Shown one piece after another: positions 51,160 through 61,071 of a DNA stretch of 64,000 nucleotides. Source of the DNA: Spirosoma telluris. GTDB lineage: Bacteria; Bacteroidota; Bacteroidia; Cytophagales; Spirosomataceae. The stretch's first letter is position 1, and each line of letters begins with the position of its first letter. A program made the translations under genes and the position numbers. The notes beneath the pieces are model-generated. The model saw only the letters and a program-made list of their open reading frames with translations. It ran no database searches and was not told the origin of the DNA. The stretch is from the NCBI GenBank assembly GCA_003259005.1, contig QLII01000001.1, positions 2,806,501-2,870,500 on the forward strand, read 5' to 3'.

Positions 51160-51570
51160 ATGGAATTTGGACTCAATGCTGTTCATCGCTACGCATTTCG
51201 GTTTTCACAGGCCGAGGTAGCCGATTTTGCCCGCGTTACGGGCGACAATAATCCGCTTCATCTTGATGTTGACTTTGCGGCCCAAACCCCCTTTAAACGT
51301 CCAATTATTCACGGTATGCTGGGAGCCAGTGTATTTACGAAGGTATTAGGCACTGAGTTTCCGGGTTACGGTTCCGTTTATTTGGGCCAGACTCTGGAAT
51401 TCTTACGGCCCATGTTTGTCGATACAGACTATGAGGCCACCTTTACAGTACAGTCAATTGATGCTGCCAAGCATACGGCACAAATTCTGGGTGAAATTAG
51501 GGATGTGAAGACGGGGAAAGTCACTACACGCGGGATTGCCACCCTTATGCACAAGGAGAAGATCCTGTAA
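51160..51570 (+). CDS. MaoC-family (R)-specific enoyl-CoA hydratase-like protein
   Basis: 136 residues from ATG 51160 (MEFGLNAVHRYAFRFSQAEV). The hydratase motif VADFARVTGDNNPLHLDVDFAA carries the conserved Asp and His, and RPIIHGMLGASVFTKVLGTEFPG completes the hot-dog fold. Members hydrate trans-2-enoyl-CoA to (R)-3-hydroxyacyl-CoA, or act in related steps. Followed by a strong terminator. Confidence 0.9.
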   Translation: MEFGLNAVHRYAFRFSQAEVADFARVTGDNNPLHLDVDFAAQTPFKRPIIHGMLGASVFTKVLGTEFPGYGSVYLGQTLEFLRPMFVDTDYEATFTVQSIDAAKHTAQILGEIRDVKTGKVTTRGIATLMHKEKIL

Positions 51571-51597
51571 TGTAGACCCGCAAATAAGAGGCTCTAC

Positions 51598-51652
51598 AAA
51601 ACTAAAACTCCCTTACCAGTATGATGTCTGGCGAGGGAGTTTTAGTTTTTTG
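51598..51652 (+). terminator. Rho-independent terminator after the MaoC-like gene
   Basis: Perfect 15-bp arms (51598-51612 and 51634-51648) with a T run on the plus strand, 28 bases after the stop. An A run on the left side makes it usable for the convergent histone-like gene as well. Confidence 0.85.
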
Positions 51653-51669
51653 GTCTAAAGGACCATCGC

Positions 51670-51849
51670 TTACGCGGCACCGTTCTTAGCATTCTGAACT
51701 TCAGAACGGATTTCCTGCGCTAGCGTTTTGAGATCCTGCATTCCTTTCCGAACGCGAGTACCGGCAGCCTGGTTATTTTTTTCGTAAAACTTTTCGAAAT
51801 CACTTTCCAGCGACATAACCAAATTCTTTACTTCATCGAAGCGTGCCAT
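51670..51849 (-). CDS. Bacterial histone H1-like protein (Hc1 family)
   Basis: 59 residues from ATG 51849 (MARFDEVKNLVMSLESDFEK). Matches the short Bacteroidota histone H1-like group, with FEKFYEKNNQAAGTRVRKGM and DLKTLAQEIRSEVQNAKN. These are expected to be DNA-associated nucleoid proteins, although this one lacks the Lys/Ala-rich tail of longer members. It is convergent with MaoC and shares its terminator. The start at 51849 was chosen because an upstream in-frame start adds non-conserved residues. Confidence 0.82.
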   Translation of the reverse strand: MARFDEVKNLVMSLESDFEKFYEKNNQAAGTRVRKGMQDLKTLAQEIRSEVQNAKNGAA

Positions 51850-51994
51850 AGCGATAAGTATGGGTTTAAGTGTGTGAAAAATGCCCAAATTCCGCTAAAA
51901 ACGCGGTTTTCGGCTGAAATTTAGTCATTCTCTTATACAGCGCAATAGCTTAGACAAAAAAATGACCAAAAAATCCAATTTTTCACCAAAAACC

Positions 51995-53298
51995 CTACTC
52001 AGTGGCTGCTTCGGCCGATACTTCAAGCGTTTTTGGGGCTACAGGGGCGATATTCTCCCGGTAAACACCACTTCTCAGCTTATCACCCATCTGAGCGAAC
52101 GCATTCAGTGTGTATTCTACGTCTTCCAGTGAATGGGCGGCTGTTGGAATAATACGCAACATAATCGTGCCTTTCGGTACAACCGGATATACCACAATTG
52201 AACAGAACACACCCATATTCTCACGCAGGTCTTTCGTTAGTGTAGCCACTTCGGCAACACCACCCTCAATATGGTGCAGGAATACAGGCGTTACCGGCGA
52301 CTCCGTATCGCCAATATCAAAGCCCCGTTCGCGCAGGCCACTTTGGATGGCCCGAACGTTCGCCCAGAGTTTATCCCGAAATTCCGACGAATTACGAATC
52401 ATATCCAGCCGCTTCAGGCCACCTACTACATACGGCATTGGCAAAGCCTTTGCGTAGGTCTGCGACCGCATGTTATACTTCAGATACATGATGATGTCAT
52501 GATCGGCTGCGATAAAGGCACCGATGGCTGCCATCGACTTGGCAAAGGTTGAAAAATATAAGTCAATACCCGCCTGGCAGCCGAGCATTTCGCCAACGCC
52601 AGCACCCGTTTCGCCCATCGTACCAAAGCCATGTGCATCGTCTACCAATAAGCGGAATTGGTATTTTTCTTTGAGGGCAACGATCTTATCCAGGCTACCA
52701 ACTTTACCCGACATACCGAAGACGCCTTCGGTAATTACCAGAATACTCCCGCCCTTTTCGGCGGCTAATTTGGTAGCCCGCTGGAGGTTTTTCTCCAAGC
52801 TAGCCATGTCGTTATGGTTGAATTTGTAGTACTCACCCATCTTAGCCTTATGCAGCCGGATTCCATCAATCAAACAGGCATGGCATTCGGCATCATACAC
52901 GATTACATCACGATGGTCAACAACGGCTTCGATGGCTGACATAACCCCCTGGTACCCATAATTGAGTAGAAAAGCGTCCTCTTTTCCAACAAACTGAGCC
53001 AGTTCCTTTTCAAACTGTTCGTGGAGGTCGCTATTACCCGACATCATGCGGGCACCCATCGGGTAAGCCAGGCCCCAGTCTTTCGATGCATCCGCATCAG
53101 CTTTGCGGACATCAGGGTGGTTCGCTAAACCGAGGTAGTTGTTCAGGCTCCAGTTCAATACTTCTTTGCCCCGAAAACGCATATGGGGCCAAGTTCGCCT
53201 TCAAGTTTAGGGAAGGCGAAATAATGGTGGCCATTGAACTCCCGTGCCGGCGAACCGATGGGACCTAGGTTGTTACGTAGCTTCTCAAATAAATCCAC
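51995..53298 (-). CDS. Alpha-oxoamine synthase-family PLP enzyme (SPT/KBL/BioF-like)
   Basis: Opens at GTG 53298 (then DLFEKLRNNLGPIGSPAREF). The GGGG run at 53185-53188 lacks one base; restored, GELGPHMRFRGKEVLNWSLN gives about 434 residues. Family signatures: NWSLNNYLGLANHPDV, FLLNYGYQGVMSAIEAV, VDDAHGFGTMGETGAG (the PLP Asp and His) and YFSTFAKSMAAIGAF (PLP-binding Lys). Enzymes of this group condense amino acids with acyl-CoA: serine palmitoyltransferase, KBL or BioF. Which it is cannot be settled by reading; sphingolipid synthesis is plausible because Bacteroidota make them. Confidence 0.88.
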
Positions 53299-53423
53299 TT
53301 TTTATTATTGTTTATCAGGGCAAACCCTTGTTTTTTACGGAGTAAATGCAAAAATACGGTTAACTTTCGGTAGCGCAAATTTTCAATTCGATAATCGTTT
53401 TGTAACAATCGTGTATTATTGGG

Positions 53424-53490
53424 CATTGATTGTCATTAATGGCTATTCTGCAGCCATTTATTGCTCGTATACTTGCAACGACAATCAATG
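53424..53490. repeat. Nested inverted repeat with the CATTGATTGTCATT word
   Basis: CATTGATTGTC at 53424-53434 pairs with GACAATCAATG at 53480-53490, and within it AATGGCT at 53438-53444 pairs with AGCCATT at 53452-53458. It ends 17 bases before the biotin carboxylase start and shares the 14-base word with 26724-26737. Confidence 0.6.
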
Positions 53491-53507
53491 TCTATGGATG
53501 ACCAATT

Positions 53508-55007
53508 ATGACTAAAATCAACAAACTCCTGATTGCCAACCGGGGCGAAATTGCCTTGCGAATTATGCGTACGGCCCGCGAAATGGGCATCCAGACCGTA
53601 GCCATCTACTCCGAGGCTGATCGCAATGCGCTTCATGTTCGCTATGCCGATGAGGCCGTATGCGTTGGTCCTCCCCCATCGACAGAATCCTATCTGCGAG
53701 CCGATGTCATTATTGATGTTTGTAAGCGGTTAAACGTCGATGCCATTCATCCTGGTTATGGATTTCTCTCGGAGAACGCCAGTTTTGCCCGCGCCGTTCG
53801 TCAGGAAGGTATCCTATTCGTTGGTCCTTCGCCCGAAAGTATTGAGGTTATGGGTAGCAAACTGGCTGCTAAAGCGGCTGTTGCCAACTATAACATCCCA
53901 ATGGTACCGGGCACCCCTTCGGCCATTACGGACAGAGAGGAGGCCAAAGTAATTTCGGCTCAAATTGGCTACCCGATCCTAATTAAAGCCAGCGCTGGCG
54001 GTGGCGGAAAAGGCATGCGGGTGGTTGAGAATGAAGCCGACTTCGATGAACAGATGGACCGTGCGGTGAGTGAAGCCCAATCGGCTTTTGGCGATGGCTC
54101 GGTATTTATTGAGAAGTACGTTACCTCACCCCGGCACGTCGAAATTCAGGTGTTGGGCGATCAGCATGGCAATATCATTCACTTGTTCGAGCGGGAATGC
54201 TCGGTGCAGCGACGGCATCAGAAAGTCGTTGAGGAAGCGCCTTCGGCCATTTTGACGCCCGAAATTCGTGATGCTATGGGTCGTGCGGCTGTCGATGTAG
54301 CCCGCGCCTGTGGTTACTACGGGGCGGGAACGGTAGAATTCATTGTCAACGACAAGCTTGAGTTTTATTTTCTGGAGATGAACACCCGGCTTCAGGTTGA
54401 GCACCCCGTTACTGAACAAATTACGGGTGTCGATCTGGTGAAACAGATGATTTATATCGCCGAAGGCAAGCCACTATCCATAAAGCAGGACGATTTACAG
54501 ATTAAAGGACATGCGGTAGAAGTGCGGGTTTACGCCGAAGACCCCGCCAACAACTTCCTCCCCGACGTGGGCACGCTCGATACCTACATCCGCCCCCAAG
54601 GCAACGGCGTGCGGGTAGACGATGGTTTTGAGCAGGGAATGGCTATCCCAATTTATTATGACCCAATGATTGCCAAGCTCATCACCTACGGCGACTCCCG
54701 CGAGGAAGCCATTCAGAAAATGATTCGGGCCATTGATGAGTACCAGATTTCGGGAGTCCAAACGACACTCCCCTTCTGTCGGTTTGTGATGGAGCATGAC
54801 GCCTTTCGCTCAGGCCAATTCGATACGGGCTTTGTGAGCAAGTACTTTACGCCCGATAAGCTAACACCGGAGCCAGATACGACCGAAGCTGAGTTAGCAG
54901 CCGTACTGGCAGCCTGGTTAATGGAAAATCAGCAACCGAAGACCAATGGAGCAGCTATTCAGGTAGCGACTAAAGGGAGTAAATGGAAAGCGAACCGGAT
55001 GGGGTGA
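53508..55007 (+). CDS. accC: Biotin carboxylase
   Basis: 499 residues, intact, from ATG 53508 (MTKINKLLIANRGEIALRIM). ATP-grasp and carboxylase motifs: LIANRGEIALRIMRTARE, YPILIKASAGGGGKGMRVVE (ATP site), RECSVQRRHQKVVEEAPSA, EFYFLEMNTRLQVEHPVTE and MIRAIDEYQISGVQTTLPF. It carboxylates biotin for acetyl-CoA or another acyl-CoA carboxylase. accB is not next to it. The C-terminal tail beyond the normal end (KTNGAAIQVATKGSKWKANR) is longer than in E. coli AccC, closer to AccA3/PccA-type proteins. Confidence 0.93.
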   Translation: MTKINKLLIANRGEIALRIMRTAREMGIQTVAIYSEADRNALHVRYADEAVCVGPPPSTESYLRADVIIDVCKRLNVDAIHPGYGFLSENASFARAVRQEGILFVGPSPESIEVMGSKLAAKAAVANYNIPMVPGTPSAITDREEAKVISAQIGYPILIKASAGGGGKGMRVVENEADFDEQMDRAVSEAQSAFGDGSVFIEKYVTSPRHVEIQVLGDQHGNIIHLFERECSVQRRHQKVVEEAPSAILTPEIRDAMGRAAVDVARACGYYGAGTVEFIVNDKLEFYFLEMNTRLQVEHPVTEQITGVDLVKQMIYIAEGKPLSIKQDDLQIKGHAVEVRVYAEDPANNFLPDVGTLDTYIRPQGNGVRVDDGFEQGMAIPIYYDPMIAKLITYGDSREEAIQKMIRAIDEYQISGVQTTLPFCRFVMEHDAFRSGQFDTGFVSKYFTPDKLTPEPDTTEAELAAVLAAWLMENQQPKTNGAAIQVATKGSKWKANRMG

Positions 55008-55023
55008 TTGGCTTAACTGCCTA

Positions 55024-56135
55024 TCAAAACCCCACCTTCACTTCATGCCGTTCACCCGAAACGGTTTGCTCGTCTAAGTTGAAAATATCAGCCAGGGTCA
55101 TGGGCTCTTTCGTTCGGTGTTCCATGCCGAGGTACATAAGCAGGTTATTAGCTTTTGCAGGAGCTAGTTTGCCAAACGCATAATCGACCATCAGGCGGCC
55201 TTTTCGGAGCAATGCCTTGTCTAATAGGTGTTTGCTGGCGTTAAACGTGGCAATGACCTGTATATGCATACAATCGGCCAGCAGACCATCGGTGAGGTTC
55301 AGGATGTTCGAGACGCTGTTTGTGTCGCCACCAGCCTCACGCGATTGCAGAATCCGCTCGGCGTCTTCAATAATCAACACCGACTCCTTATTATCCAGCA
55401 AAAATGGAATGATTTCAGGCGATGTCAGGTAGTTGGTCATGTAGGGGGCAGAATGAGCATGTCCTTTTTGACCAGCGAACTTAAGTGTTTAATGTAGGTT
55501 GTTTTACCCGTTCCAGGTTCACCGTGGAGCAGGATTAAGCCTTTACTCTTTGGTTGGGCCAGTAGGCCAACCAATCGCTCATGTACGACAGGAAAATCGT
55601 CATTGTAGTGCAGGTCAAGGTCGATATCGGGGGGCAAAATCTCAACCCGTTCGGTATGCAATCCACCCAATCCACTCTGGATCAGATAAATATGGGTCTG
55701 ATTATCTTCATGTACATACTTATGATCCTGAAAACCATCCAGCAGTGCCCTGGCCGATACCTCGTCACGGTAGTAGCCATATAGTCGAAAAAAACGATCA
55801 CCTACGAACTCTGCTTTCAGTATAATGCCATCATTATGCTGGTAAATTCGTTCGATCGCATGCCATCCCTGGTCGGTAACACGGATGGAATGATTGATCA
55901 AAACAAACCCCCTGACCTCCAGCAATTGCTGTGCAGAGGGCTTAAAATCGTCATTGAAATGAAGGTAGTTCGGATAACACCCGAATGCCTGCACAAAATG
56001 CGGGGCAAGCGGAAACTCTCGATCAAGATCGCTGGGTATGTATAGATTTTGAATAACTGATTGATTAGGCATACGACTGCTGGCCGACAGATAGCGTAAC
56101 ATGTCGGCCCTAAAGATCTCGTTAGAAGGTTTCAA
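55024..56135 (-). CDS. AAA-family ATPase (BCS1-like)
   Basis: Start ATG 56135 (MKPSNEIFRADMLRYLSASS). The GGGGG run at 55444-55448 lacks one base; restored, ILPPYMTNYLTSPEIIPFLL joins the halves, giving about 370 residues. Walker A GEPGTGKTTYIKHLSSL, Walker B SVLIIEDAERIL, sensor region VIATFNAS and arginine-finger part LLRKGRLMVDYAFGKL are typical of AAA proteins of the BCS1-like type. An N-terminal domain of about 200 residues is not recognised. It is convergent with accC; role unknown. Confidence 0.85.
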
Positions 56136-56324
56136 TGGGGCGTTTCGTTACGTTTCCAGGGGACAATTTACCATTTTTTTTTCATTGTCCCGGCTATAAA
56201 ATAAGTAGTCATTAGTACTCTTGTGTTATCGTTAATGGCGATTGAATGTAAATCACTAAAATGCAGCCATTTAGCTACTAATAATAGTTAGTAATGGAAA
56301 TATACTTACTATTCAGAGAATTGG

Positions 56325-57242
56325 CTAATACTTAAACGTTAATACACTTGGGGCAAAGCGAAGCATGATTTCATGAACGCTCTTCTGATCGTATTGCAGA
56401 GCGTTTGGGCTTTCGGGAGTTTGGGAGTTGAAAATATAAGCCAGCCGGATTGCTTTGGAAAGCTGATATTCAGCAATGGCCTGTACGTAGTTCGTTGAAA
56501 TGTAGCCCGGACTATTTTGCCGATACGACAGCCCCAAGCCCACCTGTTCATTAAACCAGGCCCGGAGGTTGATATCGAAACCAAGCGAACGGTCAGCAAT
56601 TTTTGAGATCAGTACCGATGGGATCAATACGGTATTTTCAGCAACGTCAATAGGCATACCTGCCTGAATCATGATCGGTCGAACACTTTTATATACATAC
56701 TGGCCCGTTAAATCGGTTATCTGTCCACTCAATTCAGGGGCAGAAACACCGGCAAAAAAGCGATCAGACTGATAATAGATTCCAACGCCGAAACTACCCA
56801 TAGCCCGGCTGTTACTCGACAGAGTAGCCGAGTATGTAAAGGGAATAAGACTGACGCCCCCCTGCATACCTATAGATAGTTTTGCTAACGCAGGCAGATT
56901 GAACCGGTAGGCTACACTTCCATACACTCCTTGAGTAGACAATCTCCCCGTTTGGTCGTTTAATGCCTGAAATCCCAACCCAACACGCCCATGCGCAATT
57001 GCTCCATCGGCCGACACACTCTGCGTAACAGGCGCACTACGAACACTAATCCATTTACGTCGAAGAAAGGCTGTCAAGTGAAAGGATTCCCGACTTCCAG
57101 CATAAGCGGGATTGATACTCAATGGATTTAGTAAGTACTGAGAATACAAGACCTCTTTCTGTGCATAGACACGTTGACTCGGAAGAATCCACAAACTAAC
57201 GATTAAAAAAGTAGCAACTGAAGCAAGGAAACCAAGGCGCAT
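56325..57242 (-). CDS. PorP/SprF-family type IX secretion outer-membrane protein (first)
   Basis: Start ATG 57242 (MRLGFLASVATFLIVSLWIL, then cleavage near VYAQ); an in-frame upstream ATG at 57266 is possible. 305 residues. Family marks: QKEVLYSQYLLNPLSINPAY, AGSRESFHLTAFLRRKWISV, GLGFQALNDQTGRLSTQGVY and a barrel ending in RFAPSVLTFKY. PorP/SprF proteins are paired with particular T9SS adhesins such as SprB. This one lies downstream of the OmpA/PorE-like gene in the same direction, after a 169-base gap holding a long hairpin. Confidence 0.92.
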   Translation of the reverse strand: MRLGFLASVATFLIVSLWILPSQRVYAQKEVLYSQYLLNPLSINPAYAGSRESFHLTAFLRRKWISVRSAPVTQSVSADGAIAHGRVGLGFQALNDQTGRLSTQGVYGSVAYRFNLPALAKLSIGMQGGVSLIPFTYSATLSSNSRAMGSFGVGIYYQSDRFFAGVSAPELSGQITDLTGQYVYKSVRPIMIQAGMPIDVAENTVLIPSVLISKIADRSLGFDINLRAWFNEQVGLGLSYRQNSPGYISTNYVQAIAEYQLSKAIRLAYIFNSQTPESPNALQYDQKSVHEIMLRFAPSVLTFKY

Positions 57243-57309
57243 AGGGACGTTGAAATAAAGAAACAAGTTGCGAGGTTTTGTGGAAAAAACCTAAAGTATT
57301 AAAAAGACT

Positions 57310-57403
57310 ACGTCACAGAGAAGCACGGAGAGAACGGAGATGTACAGAGATTTTCACTATTTCCTCTGTGTATCTTCGTTCTCTCCGTGCTTCTCTGTGA
57401 CGT
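57310..57403. repeat. 40-bp inverted repeat (CACAGAGAAGCACGGAGAGAAC type)
   Basis: Arms 57310-57349 and 57364-57403 match at 37 of 40 positions around a 14-base loop. Built of alternating purine-rich words (CACAGAGAAGCACGGAGAGA). It sits between the OmpA-family stop (57412) and the PorP start (57242), both on the minus strand. Confidence 0.85.
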
Positions 57404-57411
57404 AACGTCTA

Positions 57412-59782
57412 TTAGTCTAATTTCAAAATTTTAATCTCTGTCCGGCGATTTTGCTGATGCTCTTCTTCAGGGCAGTTTACTCCATCTTTACATCTATTCA
57501 GCAATTCGGTCTCACCATATCCTTTCGCTACCATCCGTTTAGCGGGAATACCTTTTGATTTCAGATAAGCGACTGCCGATTTTGCCCGATTGGTCGATAA
57601 TGTACTGTTATATTTTGCAGTTGCCCGACTATCTGTGTGCGACCGCATTTCGATCGTCATGGTTGGGTATTTCTTCATGAGCTCGACCACTTTATTTAAC
57701 TCAACAGCGGCATCCGGGCGGATATTCGATTTATTAAGGCTGTAGTAAATATTGTCGATTTTGATAACGTCTCCCTTCTTAAACATGGTCAGGTCAGTTG
57801 AGCCAGTACCCTCTTTGGTAATGTGGCTACCTGTGGTGCCCATGTTGTCTTTCATAGCTTCCAGAGAATAATTGCACCCTGGTTTTACGGTAAACTCATA
57901 GCTCCCATCTTCACCGGTTATCGTCTCCTGCGAACTACCGTCGCACTCATTCACCAATACAACTTTTACCCCTGCAATTGGAAATTTATCAGTCTGGGTT
58001 GTTACCCGTCCACGTAAGGTCGTCATGGCCGTAGACTCAGCGTCTTTCGGTTTCGAGAGCGGAATTTCCAGACGGGAAGGCTGGTCATCTGACAGGTCTT
58101 TTGTTGAGAAACCCACTTTACTGTCTGTATACCCTTCATGGCTGGCCAGGAATTTAAAGTCACTGTCCACATCAAGACATATACGAACCAGGCCATCAGC
58201 ATCGGTTTTAAGCTCCTTCTGTTTATCATTAGCCGCATTATCCATGGCTACTGATGTATTGCCCAGTGGCTGTTTTGATTCGGCATCAATAATGCTTACG
58301 GTCAGTTCACGACATGGGTACAGAGATCCATCACGGGTGAACCGATACACATCATCATCGGCACCCCCATTTTTACGGTTACTGCTAAAATAGCCACTCA
58401 TCCGGTCACCATCGGTAACGATACCGAAATCATCTTTTGACGAATTAAGAGGCTCTCCCAGATTGCGCGACAATAGACCTTGCTGCCCATCAGGCGTAAG
58501 CTGTGCATAAAACATATCCAGATCACCTAAACCGGGCCGACCGTCTGATGAAAAGTAAATATTCCCTTTTTCATCTACAAACGGGAAGAGTTCATTTCCC
58601 TTCGTGTTTACTTCTTTGCCCAAATTGACGGGTTCCCCCATTTACCATTTGTCCATTTAGACACGTAGATGTCAGTACCCCCATTCCACCAGGCCGATCG
58701 GACGAGAAATAGAGGAGTTGATCATCTTTGGAAAGCGCCGGATGTCCGGTCGAATATTCGTCACTATTGAAGGGCAATTCTTCCGCTTTGCTCCAGATAC
58801 CGCTCGTTTGGGTTGCCGTGTAGAGTTTTAACTTATTCACTCCATCACTACTCTTCTTATAATGGCCTTCGTTAAAGTTGTTCCGCGTAAAAATCACCCG
58901 CGAACCGTCTTTTGTGAACGTTGCAGGCCCTTCGTGGTACTTTGTGTTCAGCGTGCGGCTAAATCGGTCAGATTCGCTAATAGGCTGATCTTCATAACCC
59001 AAGTTGATATTATTACCTCCATAGAAACCGACGGTTTTCGTATCGTTGGCGGTAGGAGCCGTATAATCATCGCTGCCCAGGGGCCGAATTAATCGTGTTC
59101 GTATCTGTTTTGCAGACGGTTTACTACCGCCTAAACTTGATGTTTTCGAACCACGTAAGGTTTTTGCATCGGGTAAATAATATAAATCCAGAAAGGGTGT
59201 ATTGTTCCATTTAAAAACGCGCTTGATTCCATTCCCGCCCGCTGCTGATACAAATACTAAACCCTCTTTGTACATCACAGGACTGAACTCAGCCCTTCTG
59301 GTGTTCATACTCAAAAATTCAACCTTATAGCTACCTGCATTCTTGGTCAGCGCATTAACATCACGATAGAGTTTTGAAAATGACGGGGCCCGTTTGTCGC
59401 CAGCCTGCACAGTTCCATACTTATCGTAAGCTTCCTTAGCCTCCTTGTATTTACCATTACTGGCGAGTGCCTGGGCATAAAACAAGTAGCATTTTGTATA
59501 ATCGGCCGGCAAATCGCCTGCACTGACTAAGTCACGATAAACGCGTTCGGCATTAACCATATCGCGTGTTTGCTGATAGCTGTATCCTAGTTTCGCTTTC
59601 GCACCCATACGCTCAGCATCCGACATGGCAGTCTGTCTGGTCAACGCCTGCTCATACAACTCAATAGCCTTGACATAGGCTAACTGGTCGAACTGATGGT
59701 CGGCCTGTTTAATTATCGACTGAGCCATCAGCGGGCTGACAAACACCCAAACCAGAGCGACGATAAGAATAATTCGTGTCAT
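57412..59782 (-). CDS. OmpA-family, PorE-like T9SS/gliding protein (frame broken twice)
   Basis: Start ATG 59782 (MTRIILIVALVWVFVSPLMAQ, signal peptide). Bases are missing in CCCCC at 58678-58682 and CCCCC at 58635-58639; restored, MGGTDIYVSKWTNGKWGEPV gives about 790 residues. Domain order: TPR-like repeats (VKAIELYEQAL, KYKEAKEAYDKY), a WD40/PD40-like beta-propeller (FSPVMYKEGLVFVS, HPALSKDDQLLYFSSDRPGG), carboxypeptidase-regulatory-like domains (IPLSKPKD; GVKVVLVNECDG) and an OmpA C-terminal domain (MTIEMRSHTDSRATAKYN, NRRTEIKIL). This matches PorE/SprE-type proteins, which link the T9SS to peptidoglycan. It is flanked by two PorP genes. Confidence 0.9.
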
Positions 59783-59818
59783 ATACTGCGTAAATTGATA
59801 AGAGCAGAACAGAAAAAA

Positions 59819-59862
59819 GATAAGGTATATCTTCACTAACAAGTTAGGAGATATACCTTATC
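59819..59862. repeat. 14-bp perfect hairpin upstream of the OmpA-family gene
   Basis: Arms 59819-59832 and 59849-59862 pair at 14 of 14 positions with a 16-base loop. It is in the leader of the OmpA-family gene and is the first of two hairpins in the 311-base gap to the PorP gene. Confidence 0.55.
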
Positions 59863-59886
59863 AGTAAGCAAATACTGCGCCGAAAG

Positions 59887-59957
59887 TTAAATGAAAACGA
59901 GCGAAAGGGTGAAAAACCTACAGGGAGGCATACGCTCTTTCGCTCGTTTTCATTTAA
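59887..59957. terminator. 21-bp perfect inverted repeat in the PorP-OmpA gap
   Basis: Arms 59887-59907 and 59937-59957 pair at 21 of 21 positions. It lies 137 bases beyond the PorP stop on the transcribed strand and may be its terminator. The rest of the gap (59958-60093) is AT-rich with GATTCTA/GATTCTT words and shows no gene. Confidence 0.6.
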
Positions 59958-60093
59958 GTATTTGGCCAAATTTGATTCTATAGATTCTTTCGATTCTATC
60001 ATTGATAATCATCTGATTTATAGCCAATAGCAGCTAAATAATCCCTAGAATCAAAATACAAACAATTCTGTCTTAGTACTTACCTTTTTTCTA

Positions 60094-61066
60094 TTAAAAA
60101 TAGCGAGGAGTTAGAATCCGGTTCTTGCCAAAACCGAACTCATACCGAATCATGATCTCGTGCGAACTCGGGGCTACACTCTGCAACCCGTTCATCGTGT
60201 AGTCATAGGCATACCCAAACCGGAACTGATCCGTTAACTGAATCTCCAGCAAGCCCACTACCGCATCAGTCGTAAACTTGGTCCAGGTTGAAAACTGGTT
60301 TCGACGTATCGAAGCCCCCAGCGAGATACGATCCGCAAACCAGAAGTTGATGTTGCCATCAAAGCCCAGCGGGGCTCCTTCCGCATACTTCACCAGAAAC
60401 GACGGCTTCATCTTGATCCCCGGACTCAGACCCACCACAAAACCACCCGCTAAATACGCCTGACGTGCCTGCACCGACCGGTAATCCCCCACGTTATACT
60501 CGCTCAACTTGTTCTTGATCAAGCGGGGAACCGACAAGCTCAGATACGACCGATCGTTGCTCAGGTAGATCCCCGTCCCGAAGTTGGGCAGTATCTTGGA
60601 GATGTTGCTGGCAAAGGCCGGATCGAGCTGGTTATCGGGCGAGGTTTTCACCTCCGTCAGATTCGCCTGGTAGCTCGAGGCTCCCGCCTGCAGGCCCAGG
60701 GCCAGCGTGCTTTTGGCCCCTAACTTGATGCGGAACGCATACGAGGCAAAGGCCCCTGCTTCCTGAATCACCCCGATCTTGTCCCCGTAGAGCTGTAAGC
60801 CCACCCCTACCCGCTCATTATTCAGGGGCATGTCCATCGTGAACGTCCCCGTCTGGGGTGCTCCCGGTAAGCCTGTCCACTGATTACGGTACAGCGCCGA
60901 CATACTCAGCACATCCGGCTACCGGCGTAGGCCGGGTTGAGGGCCATCATGTTGAACATGTACTGCGAGAACATCTTGTCCTGCTGAGCCCGGACCTGGC
61001 TGCTACCGATCCCAGGATCAGCAGCAGCACAACGGCCCAACGGTTAGTTAAAAACTGGTTTACCAT
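60094..61066 (-). CDS. PorP/SprF-family type IX secretion outer-membrane protein (second)
   Basis: Start ATG 61066 (MVNQFLTNRWAVVLLLILGSVAA, signal peptide). GG at 60998-60999 and CC at 60915-60916 lack one base each; restored, QQDKMFSQYMFNMMALNPAYAGSRD gives the family's N-terminal hallmark and about 325 residues. It continues LGLQAGASSYQANLTEVKTS, LPNFGTGIYLSNDRSYLSLS and ends FGFGKNRILTPRYF. The start lies 5 bases after the stop of the large adhesin gene, matching the SprB-SprF arrangement in Flavobacterium. The G+C content looks higher than in the first PorP gene. Confidence 0.92.
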
Positions 61067-61071
61067 CGGTA

